Assembly (NCBI GenBank): GCA_036960605.1
Contig: JBALXI010000016.1
Location: forward strand, 1 to 64,000
DNA length: 64,000 bases
Direction of reading: 5' to 3'
From: Oleispira sp036960605
GTDB lineage: Bacteria; Pseudomonadota; Gammaproteobacteria; Pseudomonadales; Oceanobacteraceae
Positions 27,547 to 37,400 of the stretch are shown here, piece after piece. How positions within the stretch are numbered: the stretch's first letter is position 1; the number at the start of each line of letters is the position of its first letter. Made by a program: the position numbers and the translations under genes. The notes below the pieces were generated by a model, which worked only from the letters and a program-made list of their open reading frames with translations, did not search any database and was not told the origin of the DNA.

Positions 27547-28991
27547 TGAAAATTTCATCTAGTTTTAATGCCATTAATAAAGCCAAAAAAATAGCATTAA
27601 GTTTATGCATTGGCTTAGCCGCATCGGTTGCTTTGACCGTTCCTGCTCACGCTAACCAAGATATCGATCTTGATTCGTTATTAAACTTGGTTAAGCAAGG
27701 CCAGGCTCGTGACGACAGTGAATTTAATTCACGCATTCAGCGTTTTAATACCGATAAGCAGCAACAGCAAGCTATGTTGCAGCAAGCAAAAGACCAGCGT
27801 TTTTCTCTTGAAAGTGAAAGTGAAACCAAAGAAGCCAGCTTCGCAACCAATGAAACTGATATTTCTACTGCCCAAGAACGTTTAACCAATCGCTTAGGCA
27901 GTTTGAAAGAGCTATTCGGTGTGCTTCAGCAAGTAGCAGGAGACAGTAAAGGGATTTTTGAAGGTTCATTAATTACCTCAGAATTAAATGAAAATACGGC
28001 GACGGCAGGTCGAGAAGTATTTTTAGGTGAGCTAATTAAAACAGCTGGTTCAAGTTCTAAATTGCCTTCTATTGAAGAGCTAGAACAGCTGTGGTTTGAA
28101 ATGCAGCGTGAAATGACGATGTCTGGCAAGATTTCTAGCTATCAGGCTGATGTTGTTTTACCCACCGGTGATACGGTTAAAAAACAAGTGGTACGTTTAG
28201 GTAGCTTCAACGCGGTTGCTGATGGCAACTATCTTACTTTTGATTTGGAATCACAGAAGTTAGTTGAATTAGCTGCTCAACCTGGTAATCGATATAACGG
28301 TCCCGCTGCTGATTTAGAATCTGCTGAATTGACGGAAGGCACAACTAACTTTACCGGTTTTTGGATCGATCCTTCTCGCGGCCAGTTATTAAAAATCATG
28401 GGCCAGTCTGCCGGTCTTGGTGAACGCATAGACCAAGGTGGCGTAGTAGGCTATATCATTCTTTCATTGGCGGTTATTGGTGTGTTATTAGCAATCTGGA
28501 GAATGATTAAGCTAACGGCGGAAACTGCACGTATGAAGAAACAGATGAAGACCGATGCTGCGAATGATGATAATTCTTTAGGTCGTATCATGAAGGTCTA
28601 TCAGAAAAATGGCGATACTGATGTTGAAACCTTAGAGCTGCATTTAAGTGAAGCAATTTCTTCCGAAGTACCGAGCCTAACGCGCGGTATTAACTGGATC
28701 AAAATCATATCCGTTGTTGCCCCATTACTGGGTTTGTTAGGAACCGTAACCGGCATGATCGATGTATTTGAAACAATGTCGTTATTCGGTACCGGTGATC
28801 CTAAGTTAATGGCCGGTGGTATTTCACAAGCTTTGGTGACAACGGTATTGGGTCTTGTTGCAGCGATCCCTTGCGTCTTTTTACACACCATGACGAATAA
28901 CCGTAGCCGCGCGTTGATCACAATTTTAGAAGAACGTGCGACGGGTATTCTAGCGCGTAAATCCGAACAGCTATCACTAGCGAAGGCTTAA
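27546..28991 (+). CDS. TtpC-like MotA/TolQ/ExbB protein with periplasmic coiled coil
   Basis: Inner-membrane proton-channel subunit of 481 residues, twice the length of ExbB. A signal-like segment (1-36, ending AHA) is followed by about 260 periplasmic residues, much of it Gln/Glu-rich coiled coil, then three membrane spans (about 297-320, 378-402 and 420-443) with the family signature L-L-G-L-L-G-T-V-T-G-M-I-D-V-F-E. This layout matches TtpC of Vibrio TonB2/TonB3 systems, an essential fourth component. It overlaps the DUF3450 stop by one base (TAATG) and is followed 5 bases later by a second, short ExbB. It likely links proton flow to TonB and to the DUF3450 protein through the coiled coil. 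Confidence 0.88.
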   Translation: MKISSSFNAINKAKKIALSLCIGLAASVALTVPAHANQDIDLDSLLNLVKQGQARDDSEFNSRIQRFNTDKQQQQAMLQQAKDQRFSLESESETKEASFATNETDISTAQERLTNRLGSLKELFGVLQQVAGDSKGIFEGSLITSELNENTATAGREVFLGELIKTAGSSSKLPSIEELEQLWFEMQREMTMSGKISSYQADVVLPTGDTVKKQVVRLGSFNAVADGNYLTFDLESQKLVELAAQPGNRYNGPAADLESAELTEGTTNFTGFWIDPSRGQLLKIMGQSAGLGERIDQGGVVGYIILSLAVIGVLLAIWRMIKLTAETARMKKQMKTDAANDDNSLGRIMKVYQKNGDTDVETLELHLSEAISSEVPSLTRGINWIKIISVVAPLLGLLGTVTGMIDVFETMSLFGTGDPKLMAGGISQALVTTVLGLVAAIPCVFLHTMTNNRSRALITILEERATGILARKSEQLSLAKA

Positions 28992-28996
28992 TCGAT

Positions 28997-29515
28997 ATGT
29001 TTACTGCTATAGATCAGGTTACTTTATTTATGGAGCGCGGCGGCGATGTACTGTACGCCTTGCTGTTAGTGATCTTCTTATTATGGCTTTTTATTCTAGA
29101 GCGCATAGCGTTCTTCTCTTTCACTTATCGCCCACAGCTAGCAAACGCTGTGAGCGAGTGGGAAGGCCGAAAGGAACGCACCTCATGGCATGCACATCAA
29201 GTTAGAGAAGATCTAACGAGTCAGGTAAGGATGTCACTGGAAACGAATATGTCGATGATAAAAATGTTGGTAGGTTTATGCCCACTGTTCGGCTTGTTAG
29301 GAACCGTAACCGGCATGATTGAAGTATTCGACATCATGGCATTTCTTGGCAGTGGTAGCCCAAAGGCGATGGCTTCTGGAATTTCAAAAGCAACCATACC
29401 GACGATGGCCGGAATGGTCGGCGCGATCACAGGTGTCTTTGCGTTGTCTTTATTACAGCGTTACATCCAGCGCCAAAAAGCTCAACTTGAAGACAAAATG
29501 ACGTTTGATCATTAA
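28997..29515 (+). CDS. exbB: ExbB-like biopolymer transport protein
   Basis: Inner-membrane MotA/TolQ/ExbB family protein of 172 residues with three membrane spans (about 18-38, 90-112 and 128-150). It carries the same signature as its neighbour: L-F-G-L-L-G-T-V-T-G-M-I-E-V-F-D, followed by the S-G-I-S-K-A and T-I-P-T-M-A-G-M-V-G-A-I block of the third helix. It forms the proton channel with ExbD. The short form lacking a periplasmic extension is typical of the second ExbB in TtpC-containing clusters. The gap to exbD is 108 bases, larger than elsewhere in the operon, but no terminator was seen in it. Confidence 0.92.
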   Translation: MFTAIDQVTLFMERGGDVLYALLLVIFLLWLFILERIAFFSFTYRPQLANAVSEWEGRKERTSWHAHQVREDLTSQVRMSLETNMSMIKMLVGLCPLFGLLGTVTGMIEVFDIMAFLGSGSPKAMASGISKATIPTMAGMVGAITGVFALSLLQRYIQRQKAQLEDKMTFDH

Positions 29516-29623
29516 TCACTCTTTGTATCAGAGCGTTTTATAAAAAAGCAATCGATGAGTATTTAAAAAGTGCTCAAACGTTTTTAAACATCACGAAGTT
29601 AGATTTAAAAAGAGGGTAAAGTT

Positions 29624-30034
29624 ATGAGACGCGGATTCTCGAACTTAGCAGCACAGACAGAAGAAGAAGGCATTGATATTACGCCAATGCTGGATGTTGT
29701 ATTCATCATGTTGATTTTCTTTATTGTAACGGCATCGTTTGTAAAAGAGTCGGGCATTGAAGTGAACCGTCCTGATGCGAGTACATCCACGGCTAAACCA
29801 AAGGCCAGTATTTTAATTGCGATCAATGACCTCGGTGAAATCTGGATCAATAAACGAAAAATACCTGAAGGTCAGGTTCGTGCCAATATCGAGCGTTTAC
29901 ACGCTGAAAACCCACAAGGTACTGTGGTTGTTCAGGCAGATGAAGAAGCAAGAACTAAAACCTTGGTGGCGGTGATGGATGCTGCACGTGAGGCTGGTGT
30001 TACTGATGTTTCCCTGGCTACAGAGAAGAAATAG
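29624..30034 (+). CDS. exbD: ExbD-like biopolymer transport protein
   Basis: Inner-membrane ExbD/TolR protein of 136 residues: a cytoplasmic N-terminus, one membrane span (about 22-42) and a periplasmic domain. The span contains the functional aspartate in the motif I-D-I-T-P-M-L-D-V-V-F-I-M-L-I-F-F, which carries protons with the ExbB channel. A well-spaced AGAGGG precedes the ATG. The gene ends two bases before tonB, so the two are translationally coupled. Confidence 0.94.
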   Translation: MRRGFSNLAAQTEEEGIDITPMLDVVFIMLIFFIVTASFVKESGIEVNRPDASTSTAKPKASILIAINDLGEIWINKRKIPEGQVRANIERLHAENPQGTVVVQADEEARTKTLVAVMDAAREAGVTDVSLATEKK

Positions 30035-30035
30035 C

Positions 30036-30737
30036 ATGGTATCAACAACGGTAAACCCGAAAGCGCAGCCTTCAATTATAGAGCCTTCAATTATAGAGCC
30101 TTCACTGATCGAATCTGCACCAGGGCGATGGTCTGTCGCTTTACTAGTGGCAGCCTTTGCTACTTTTACGGTGTTTTGGATGATGCAGGGATTAATTTCT
30201 TCAGGCAACTCCGTTGTTAATGAAGAAAGTTTTGGTCGTTTAATTGAGTTTGTAGATGTCTCGCAAGATGACGATGTGCAAACCAAGCAGCGCAAGGTGA
30301 ATAAACCACCAACGCCACCTGCAGAGCCACCAAAACCTGATATTCCTAAGCCCAGCATTGAAGCGCAATCAGCCAATGCGTTTGATATGGGTGCGCTGGA
30401 TCTGTCTGCTGATTTAAACATTGATGCAGGGTTAGCGGGTTCAGGTGGTGATGGCGACTTTTTACCGATCGTTAAAGTAGCGCCCCAGTATCCCAGGCGT
30501 GCTCTGCAAAAAGGCATAGAAGGACATGTAACGGTTGAATTTACGGTGACAGCATTAGGTACTGTGGTTGATCCTAAAGTGATCGATGCTAACCCGCCTA
30601 ATATATTTAATCGAGCGGCTATGAATGCCGCCAAGAAATTTAAATACAAACCTAAAATAGTGAATGGTAAAGCACAGGCCGTCACCGGTGTGCGCAATAT
30701 TATTCGCTTTGAATTAGATAAAAGCAGTAAACGATAA
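30036..30737 (+). CDS. tonB: TonB energy-transducer protein
   Basis: TonB-family protein of 233 residues that spans the periplasm and energises outer-membrane receptors. The start is ATG 30036, one base after the exbD stop; upstream in-frame codons lie inside exbD. It has a cytoplasmic N-terminus with an unusual PSIIE tandem repeat, one membrane span (about 34-54), a short Pro-rich spacer (KPPTPPAEPPKPDIPKPS) and a TonB C-terminal domain (about 150-230, P-Q-Y-P-R-R-A-L-Q-K-G-I-E-G-H-V-T-V-E-F). The spacer is much shorter than in enteric TonB, as in TonB2-type proteins that work with TtpC. It is probably dedicated to the receptor at 21669. Confidence 0.93.
   Translation: MVSTTVNPKAQPSIIEPSIIEPSLIESAPGRWSVALLVAAFATFTVFWMMQGLISSGNSVVNEESFGRLIEFVDVSQDDDVQTKQRKVNKPPTPPAEPPKPDIPKPSIEAQSANAFDMGALDLSADLNIDAGLAGSGGDGDFLPIVKVAPQYPRRALQKGIEGHVTVEFTVTALGTVVDPKVIDANPPNIFNRAAMNAAKKFKYKPKIVNGKAQAVTGVRNIIRFELDKSSKR
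30072..30116 (+). repeat. 15-bp tandem repeat at the start of tonB
   Basis: CCTTCAATTATAGAG occurs twice in perfect tandem and is followed by a third diverged copy (CCTTCACTGATCGAA), encoding P-S-I-I-E, P-S-I-I-E, P-S-L-I-E. The unit is a multiple of three, so copy-number change would keep the frame. Confidence 0.8.
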
Positions 30738-30755
30738 TCACAGCCTCAGGAACTT

Positions 30756-32159
30756 ATGATGAAAGCAGTGAAATTTAAAAACATGATTCTAAATACAAAG
30801 CATACGAAAAGCGTATTGTCGTCTTTTGTACTAACCGCTTGTATTGGACTGTCGGTTGTAATATCACCCAGTGTACATGCTGAAGTTAATACGATAGATA
30901 AATCAGCTGTAGAAAAAAATGCAGCTGTGAGTGATAAAAAGACAGTCAAAAAAAGGCGAGTTCGCCGAGCGCAAACGATGCGTCCAAAAATCTTTAAAAA
31001 ATTAGATAAAGTTCGCGAACTTTCTGATGCAAAAGATTATGACGGTGCCGCTTCTATTTTAGAATCTCTATCTAAGGTGAAGCGTAACTCTTATGAAGTG
31101 GCGATGACTTGGAATATGCATGCTTACATGAATTTCAATCAAGAAAACTATGCTGCTGCGGCCCAGGCCTATGAGAAAATAATTGCGGGCAAGAGAGTGC
31201 CAGAAAGTTTGATGCAAACAACGCTCTATAGTCTTGCTAAGTTGTATCTTATTCAAGAGCAATATAAGTCAGCTTTAATATCTTTGAATAACTGGTTTGA
31301 TGTTGTTGAAAAACCCAATGCACAATCTTATATTCTACGTGCGCAGGTTTATTATCAATTGGAAAACTATAAGCAAGCTTTGCCTGATGTGAAGCAAGCC
31401 ATTGCAATTACTTTAGCGCAAGGTAATAAACCTCGTGAAAATTGGTTGTTAATGGAACGAGCGGTGTATTTTCAGAGTAAAGATTATATTTCGATGGAGC
31501 GTTGCTTAAAAGACCTTATTGCTTATTATCCTAAGTCGGGCTCGATCTCTCAGTATTGGGTACAGTTATCAGCCATTTATAATGAATTGGGTAAGCCAGA
31601 AGCAGAGCTATCGACGCTTGAAACGGCTTATGAGCAGGGTTTATTAATAAAAGAGGCTCAGCTAGTGAGTCTAGCGCAAGCGATGTTAGGCAAAGAAATT
31701 CCTTATAAGTCAGCGCAGATAATGTTGACGGGAATGAAAAATAAACACATCGAAGAAACTGCAAAAAATCTTTCGTTGTTAGGGGATGCTTTAATGCTTG
31801 CGAAAGAATATGAGCAAGCAATTATTGTAATGGCCAAAGCGGCAAGGTTATCTAATTCGGCCAAAGATTATTATAAGTTGGCTCAAATACATACAGAGCG
31901 ACAAGAATGGAACGCTGCTTTAACAAATATTGATAAAGCCATTGATAAAAATGACCCTGATTCAAAACAAGTAATTAAAGTACATGAAGCGCGAATTTTA
32001 AAAGGCTTGGTTTTGTTTAATATGAAAGATCTATTATTAGCAAAAGCTGAATTTCAGATGGCTGCTGAAACGGTAGAGGCTGAAAAAATGGCAGGTCAGT
32101 GGCTGAAGTACATTGCCGGTGAAGAGAAGCGAATCGCATTTCTAGCGGGCACTGAATAG
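30756..32159 (+). CDS. TPR-repeat periplasmic protein of the TonB operon
   Basis: Exported protein of 467 residues. A signal segment (hydrophobic core about residues 22-42, ending VHA) is followed by a basic Lys/Arg stretch (KKRRVRRA) near 70 and then about ten tetratricopeptide-type helical repeats to the C-terminus (e.g. YDGAASILESL, NYAAAAQAYEKII, WNAALTNIDKAI). TPR solenoids bind proteins, and a TPR protein in the same last position is known from Vibrio TonB3-type clusters. It starts 18 bases after the tonB stop with AGGAAC as ribosome binding site and is followed by a terminator. It is probably an assembly or scaffold partner of the DUF3450/TtpC/TonB complex. Confidence 0.85.
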   Translation: MMKAVKFKNMILNTKHTKSVLSSFVLTACIGLSVVISPSVHAEVNTIDKSAVEKNAAVSDKKTVKKRRVRRAQTMRPKIFKKLDKVRELSDAKDYDGAASILESLSKVKRNSYEVAMTWNMHAYMNFNQENYAAAAQAYEKIIAGKRVPESLMQTTLYSLAKLYLIQEQYKSALISLNNWFDVVEKPNAQSYILRAQVYYQLENYKQALPDVKQAIAITLAQGNKPRENWLLMERAVYFQSKDYISMERCLKDLIAYYPKSGSISQYWVQLSAIYNELGKPEAELSTLETAYEQGLLIKEAQLVSLAQAMLGKEIPYKSAQIMLTGMKNKHIEETAKNLSLLGDALMLAKEYEQAIIVMAKAARLSNSAKDYYKLAQIHTERQEWNAALTNIDKAIDKNDPDSKQVIKVHEARILKGLVLFNMKDLLLAKAEFQMAAETVEAEKMAGQWLKYIAGEEKRIAFLAGTE

Positions 32160-32227
32160 CGCATATTAAATAAAAATAAGGCTGCAGTATTCATTTTTTT
32201 TATAAAAAACAATAAATTGATTTTGAG

Positions 32228-32257
32228 CCTATTTATGAAAATAAATAGGTTTTTTTT
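32228..32257 (+). terminator. Rho-independent terminator of the TonB operon
   Basis: CCTATTTAT (32228-32236) and ATAAATAGG (32241-32249) form a perfect 9-bp stem with a GAAA tetraloop, followed by eight T. It separates the operon from phoD. Confidence 0.93.
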
Positions 32258-32456
32258 GTTTGCAGTCAGGTCATTAAAGGCATAAGTAGGCTTTTACGTG
32301 CAAGTAGTAACAAATCATTACATTGAGGGGTTGTCAGATGCCTTCTAAGTCGGTAAAAACGTAGGTACCGATAGAACTTATACTTTGTTCCCTTGAACGA
32401 GTATGAATTAGAAGTATTTTGACATAATAACAATTAATATCCGTTGGGCTTAAAAC

Positions 32457-34340
32457 ATGACAATTAAAACAGATTTAACACGCCGCTCTTTTATGAAAAG
32501 TGCAGCTGCTGGCGCTGGTGCGGTAGCCGTTCCTATGGCTTTAACAGGCTGTGGTGCTGATGACGATAATGATAAAGCACTAGGTGCTTTAACTTTTTCT
32601 CATGGTGTTGCCAGTGGTGATCCTCTTACAGATCGAGTAATTATTTGGACTCGTATTACTCCTCAGCGTCCAGATTCCTCCGATTCAGTAGAAGTGACTT
32701 GGGCTGTATCTGAAGCCGCAGATATGTCAGCTCCTGTTCAAACAGGGTCTGTTACAACAAATTCGACCAAAGATTTCACTGTAAAAGCAGATGTAACTGG
32801 ATTAATGGCTAATACAACGTATTACTACCAGTTCAATAATGTAAATACTGATGCGAGTTCTATTGGTGAGACAGTAACATTACCAGAAGGCAATGTTGCT
32901 GCAATTAAGCTAGCAGTATGTTCTTGTGCTAATTATCCTGCTGGCTACTTTAATGTTTATGACAAAATAGCTTCTTCTGATGCTGCCGTAGTATTGCATC
33001 TTGGTGATTATATTTATGAATATGCTGTCGGTGAATATGGAACGACTGCGAATACAATTGATCAGGGCCGTAATCATAGCCCTACTAAAGAAATTTGGAC
33101 TTTAGCTGATTATCGACAGCGTTATGCTCAGTACCGTCAAGATTCTATGTTACAGGCGGCTCATAAAGCTAAGCCGTTTATTTGTGTATGGGATGATCAT
33201 GAGTTAGCCAATGATTCTTATAAGGATGGTGCTGCTAACCATACCGAAGGTGATGAAGGAACTTTTGAAGATCGTCGAAATGCTGCTTTTCAGGCATACC
33301 ATGAATGGTTACCAATTCGAACGGGTTCTGATGTAAGTGATATTTACCGTCAATTTGAAATTGGTGATCTGGTAAATCTTCAAATGATGGATACTCGACA
33401 AATTGCTCGTGATAAGCCTGTTAGTCTTACCGATTTTCCTGATTTGTTCTTGAAAGAAGCTGAAGATGCTGAGAAAGTTAGTGCAGCAGCGGCAGCATTT
33501 ACTTCAGCAATTGCCTCGTCAAGCAGATCATTATTGGGGGCGTCCCAATATGAAACTGTTGTTTCAAATATGAAGAACAATAGTGCAACGTGGCAAGTAT
33601 TTGGCCAACAAGTTTTGATGGGACGTATTTTAGTCCCTGCTGAGTTATTGGCATCGATTGATACATTAACCAAAAAAATCGAATCTGGAGCTGATGCAAC
33701 AGAAGACCAAGCGGCAGTTAATACTGTAATTACGGAATTATACACGCTTAAATTACGTGATAATCAATCTGATCCAACTTTAACCGATGCTGAGAAATCG
33801 CGAATTAATACGGTCTTGCCATATAATCTTGATTCTTGGGATGGATATGCTTATGAACGTGAAATGTTATTGATTGAAGCGGTTAAAGCAAAGAAGAATC
33901 TCGTTGTATTGGCAGGTGATACTCATAATGCTTGGGCCAGTGAATTACGCTTATTAGAACTGGGCGGGTCTACTGTTTCAAATATTCATGCTGGTGTTGA
34001 GTTTGCTACTTCTTCAGTAAGTTCTCCTGGTTTTGATGAATACTTGTCATTGGATGCCGCGACTAAAGTAGGTTTTGAAAGCGCTATCACAGCTTTGGTG
34101 GATGATATTCGTTATATGGATGCTAACCGACGCGGATATATGACAGTTGAGTTTACTCAGGCAAAAGCGACAGCAGAGTGGGTATTTGTGAGTGATATTG
34201 CAACAAACGAAAATATTACTACAGATAGTAATTATGTTCAGCTAGCAGCAGATGGTGCAACACCAGTACCTAATAAAGCTAAGTTTGAGGTTTTAGCCAA
34301 TGGACCGACTAACGCGAGTAAATTAGTTCAGGTCGTGTAA
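32457..34340 (+). CDS. phoD: PhoD-like alkaline phosphatase/phosphodiesterase, Tat lipoprotein
   Basis: Secreted metallophosphoesterase of the PhoD family (627 residues), which frees phosphate from phosphomono- or diesters using Fe3+/Ca2+. The N-terminus has a twin-arginine motif (TRRSFMKSA) and a lipobox-like L-T-G-C near residue 32, so it is probably exported folded and lipid-anchored. The PhoD N-terminal domain (GVASGDPLTDRVIIWTRITP) is followed by metal-site motifs H-L-G-D-Y-I-Y-E (near 180), W-D-D-H-E (near 244) and A-G-D-T-H-N-A-W (near 486). It sits between two terminators. No convincing Pho box was found before it, but its company with Pho-box genes supports a phosphorus-scavenging role. 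Confidence 0.93.
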   Translation: MTIKTDLTRRSFMKSAAAGAGAVAVPMALTGCGADDDNDKALGALTFSHGVASGDPLTDRVIIWTRITPQRPDSSDSVEVTWAVSEAADMSAPVQTGSVTTNSTKDFTVKADVTGLMANTTYYYQFNNVNTDASSIGETVTLPEGNVAAIKLAVCSCANYPAGYFNVYDKIASSDAAVVLHLGDYIYEYAVGEYGTTANTIDQGRNHSPTKEIWTLADYRQRYAQYRQDSMLQAAHKAKPFICVWDDHELANDSYKDGAANHTEGDEGTFEDRRNAAFQAYHEWLPIRTGSDVSDIYRQFEIGDLVNLQMMDTRQIARDKPVSLTDFPDLFLKEAEDAEKVSAAAAAFTSAIASSSRSLLGASQYETVVSNMKNNSATWQVFGQQVLMGRILVPAELLASIDTLTKKIESGADATEDQAAVNTVITELYTLKLRDNQSDPTLTDAEKSRINTVLPYNLDSWDGYAYEREMLLIEAVKAKKNLVVLAGDTHNAWASELRLLELGGSTVSNIHAGVEFATSSVSSPGFDEYLSLDAATKVGFESAITALVDDIRYMDANRRGYMTVEFTQAKATAEWVFVSDIATNENITTDSNYVQLAADGATPVPNKAKFEVLANGPTNASKLVQVV

Positions 34341-34358
34341 GTTAAGCTTTTTATAGAT

Positions 34359-34393
34359 AGCCCTACTAGGTTAAAGCCTGGTAGGGCTTTTTT
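34359..34393 (+). terminator. Rho-independent terminator after phoD
   Basis: AGCCCTACTAGG (34359-34370) and CCTGGTAGGGCT (34377-34388) pair with one mismatch around a 6-base loop and run into six T. Confidence 0.92.
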
Positions 34394-34476
34394 GTGCCAG
34401 TTAATTATGCGAACTTTATGAATAAATGATAAATTAGCTCTTTTGTTATTTGTATTTTATTCAGCGTGGCGCACGG

Positions 34477-37400
34477 ATGTTCAGACTTTACCATTCCAAT
34501 GATCTTGATGTATTAAAAGAGCTTCTTGTTCACCAAATGAAGCAGGGAGATAGTGACCCTTTTATCCCGGAACAAATCTTGGTGCAAAGCCAAGGCATGG
34601 CCCATTGGTTAAAGCTACAAATTGCCGAATCGTTAGGCATTGCTGCGAATATCGAATTCCCCTTACCATCGAGTTTTGTTTGGAAAGTATACAACTCGGT
34701 GAAGCCTGATTTACCTGAACGTTCTCATTTTGAAAAAGAGTCGATGACGTGGAAGTTGATGCGTTTATTGCCGACCTTAATTAATGAGAAAGAGAATGAA
34801 GAATTGTTTGCTCCCATTGCTCACTATCTCGATGATAATAAGAGTGAAGTTAAAAAGACTGACGATGAAAAAAGCAAAGAGGCTGCTTCGAATGAGAGTG
34901 CTACTACTGATCGCTCGAAAATTAACCAGCAGAAAGTCTTTGCTCTCGCTGAAAAGATAGCGGATACCTTTGACCAATATTTAGTCTATCGCCCTGATTG
35001 GTTATTAGATTGGGAAGCCGGTAAAGATGAAATTGAAGGTGGGGACATTAGCAACCAACCTTGGCAGCCTGAATTATGGCGTCGTTTGGTTAAAGACAGT
35101 GAAGAATTGGGCCACAGCTTATTTCACCGTGCGCGTTTAACCGATCAGCTCGTCGATATTGTGCGTGAAGGTAAAGAAGGGCTTAAAACCCTACTGCCTA
35201 CTAGTTCGGCTGAGCACCCTGCACGTATCTTTGTTTTTGGTATCGCCGCGTTGCCGGGAACCTATTGGCAAGTATTGAACGCTATTAGTGAGCATGTGGA
35301 TGTACATTTCTTTTTATTAAACCCTTGCCGTAATTTTTGGGGGGATATTGTTAATGAAAAAACCCGCGCAAAGCTGTTGCAAAAAGACGCCAGTTTAGCG
35401 AGTTATTTCAATGTCGGAAATCCGCTATTAGCCTCATGGGGTAAGCTAGGCCGAGATTTTGTCACCCTGACTCACGAAGCCGCGAATGAAGCTGGAAGAG
35501 AGCGCTATTTTCAGGATATTGAAGCGTTTGTTGATGTTGCTGAAGACGAAAAAGGATCTGCCAAAAATCTATTAAAAAATATTCAACTAGATTTTTTAGA
35601 ACTGCGTAATCGCAGTGAAGCAGCCTTTGGTTCAGAAGCACTCGAACATAGCAACGCCAAGTTAGCAGTCGACAAAGATGATCAAAGCATTCAGTTTGTC
35701 AGTGCTCATTCACCGTTACGGGAAGTCCAAACCTTATTCGATCAAATGTTAAGTTGGTTTGACCAAGATGCGCTGGCGCAGAAAAATCAGCAAGCAGGAC
35801 ATGAACATTCGGCCCTAAAGCCCAGAGATATTCTCGTCATGGTGCCCGATATTGATATCTATGCGCCTTATATTGAAGCCGTTTTTGGCAGTGCCTCCGA
35901 TGACTTACGTATTCCTTGGGCGATTGCCGACCAAGCCTTAAACAAAGAAAACTTAATTATTGATTCGTTTTTGCGCTTATTGCAGTTGCCGAGTAGTCGC
36001 TTAACGATTACTGACATCATCGAGTTTTTAGACGTCCCAGCCATTGCGCAAAAATTCGACATTGAATTAAAAGATTTAGATCAAATAAAGCATTGGCTAA
36101 GTTCAGCGAATATTCGTTGGGGTCTTGATGAGTCTCACCGCAGTGATTTAGGCCTGCCGAGTTGGGATGACAACAGTTGGTTTAAAGGCTTGCAGCAATT
36201 GTTACTGGGGTTAGTGATGCCTGATAATGCGCATGCACTGGATCAATATTGGCCGGTGCCAGGTGTTACCGGTAGCCAAGGAGAGCTATTAGGAAAGTTG
36301 ATGGCGTTCGTTGATCAGCTTAGCCACTGGTATCAGATACTGCATCAACAAAAATCAGTCGAGCACTATTTAAGCCACGAAGAATGGCAGGATCTATTAT
36401 TACGTTTGATCAGTGATTTTTATCCGCAGCAAGCGCAAGACGAAAATGGTTTAAGTGATCAGTTGGTATTGCAAAAAATACGCGACCAAGTTCAACGCTG
36501 GCAGGAAGAGCTGGAATTAGCCGGCTTCAATCGTGAGCTTGATCAAGGCTTGAGCCATGGTGTGATTCTGCAATATTTAACCGGCTGTTTGACTAAACAA
36601 GTGGGTTGGCAGCGCTTTCTTGCAGGCCCAGTAAATTTTTGCACCTTGATGCCGATGCGCAGTATTCCTTTTAAAATTGTCTGTATGCTCGGCATGAACG
36701 ACGTAGATTATCCAAGGCGTGTGCCACCACAAGGTTTTGATTTAATGGCGCAAGGGGCTTATCGCCGAGGCGATCGCTCGCGTCGAGAAGACGACCGCTA
36801 TTTGTTTTTAGAAGCCGTGGTTGCCGCACAAAATAAACTTTATATCAGTTACCGTGGCCGTGATAGCCGTGAAAATAATGAGCTACAGCCTTGTGTCTTG
36901 GTGAGCGAGCTGATTGATTATCTGGCTAATGGTTATGTGCTGAAAGGGGATGAAGACTTGCCCCATAAAGACAGCGAAAAACATTTAAGAAAACATTTAA
37001 TTAGAGAGCAGTTATTGCAGCCTTTTAATGCGCAATATTTTTCTTCTATTGCAAATGACTCAAAGAGCTATCAAAAACTATGGCAGCAAGTTGCTATTGC
37101 GAGTAATGAACTGGCCAGTGACTCTTCGTTAACGAACGATCAACCTGCTAATGACAGCACTTTTGTTATCGCCCCTTTAACCGATGATAGAGACGACAAT
37201 ATTCGACTTTATCCTGAACTTGATGATATCAAACAGTGTTTGATTAACCCGTGCAAGTTTTTCATGCAGCGCCGATTAAAGGTGAATTTAACTCAGTATT
37301 GGGATGAAACCGAAGTAGATGAACCGTTCGCCCTGGATAACTTACAAACATACTTATTGAACGAAGCTTTATTAGCGACTCGTTTAGAAGGTCGAGAAGA

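Noticed and set aside
29516..29623. Separate promoter or small gene between exbB and exbD
   Set aside because: The 108-base gap has no coding frame with a ribosome binding site, no terminator hairpin and no convincing -35/-10 pair.
29897..30697. Long open frame (266 codons) on the minus strand over exbD and tonB
   Set aside because: It is antisense to well-supported exbD and tonB, has no recognisable domain and low-complexity Ser/Pro content typical of a shadow frame.
32310..32456. Pho box upstream of phoD
   Set aside because: TTGTCAG (32331-32337) and TTGACAT (32419-32425) match the heptamer at five of seven positions, but neither has a matching heptamer 11 bases away.
33380..33745. Minus-strand open frame inside phoD
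   Set aside because: phoD is complete with intact motifs on the plus strand; this is a shadow frame.
34450..34476. TTG start for recC
   Set aside because: The extra nine residues are absent from RecC, whose conserved N-terminus begins at the ATG at 34477.
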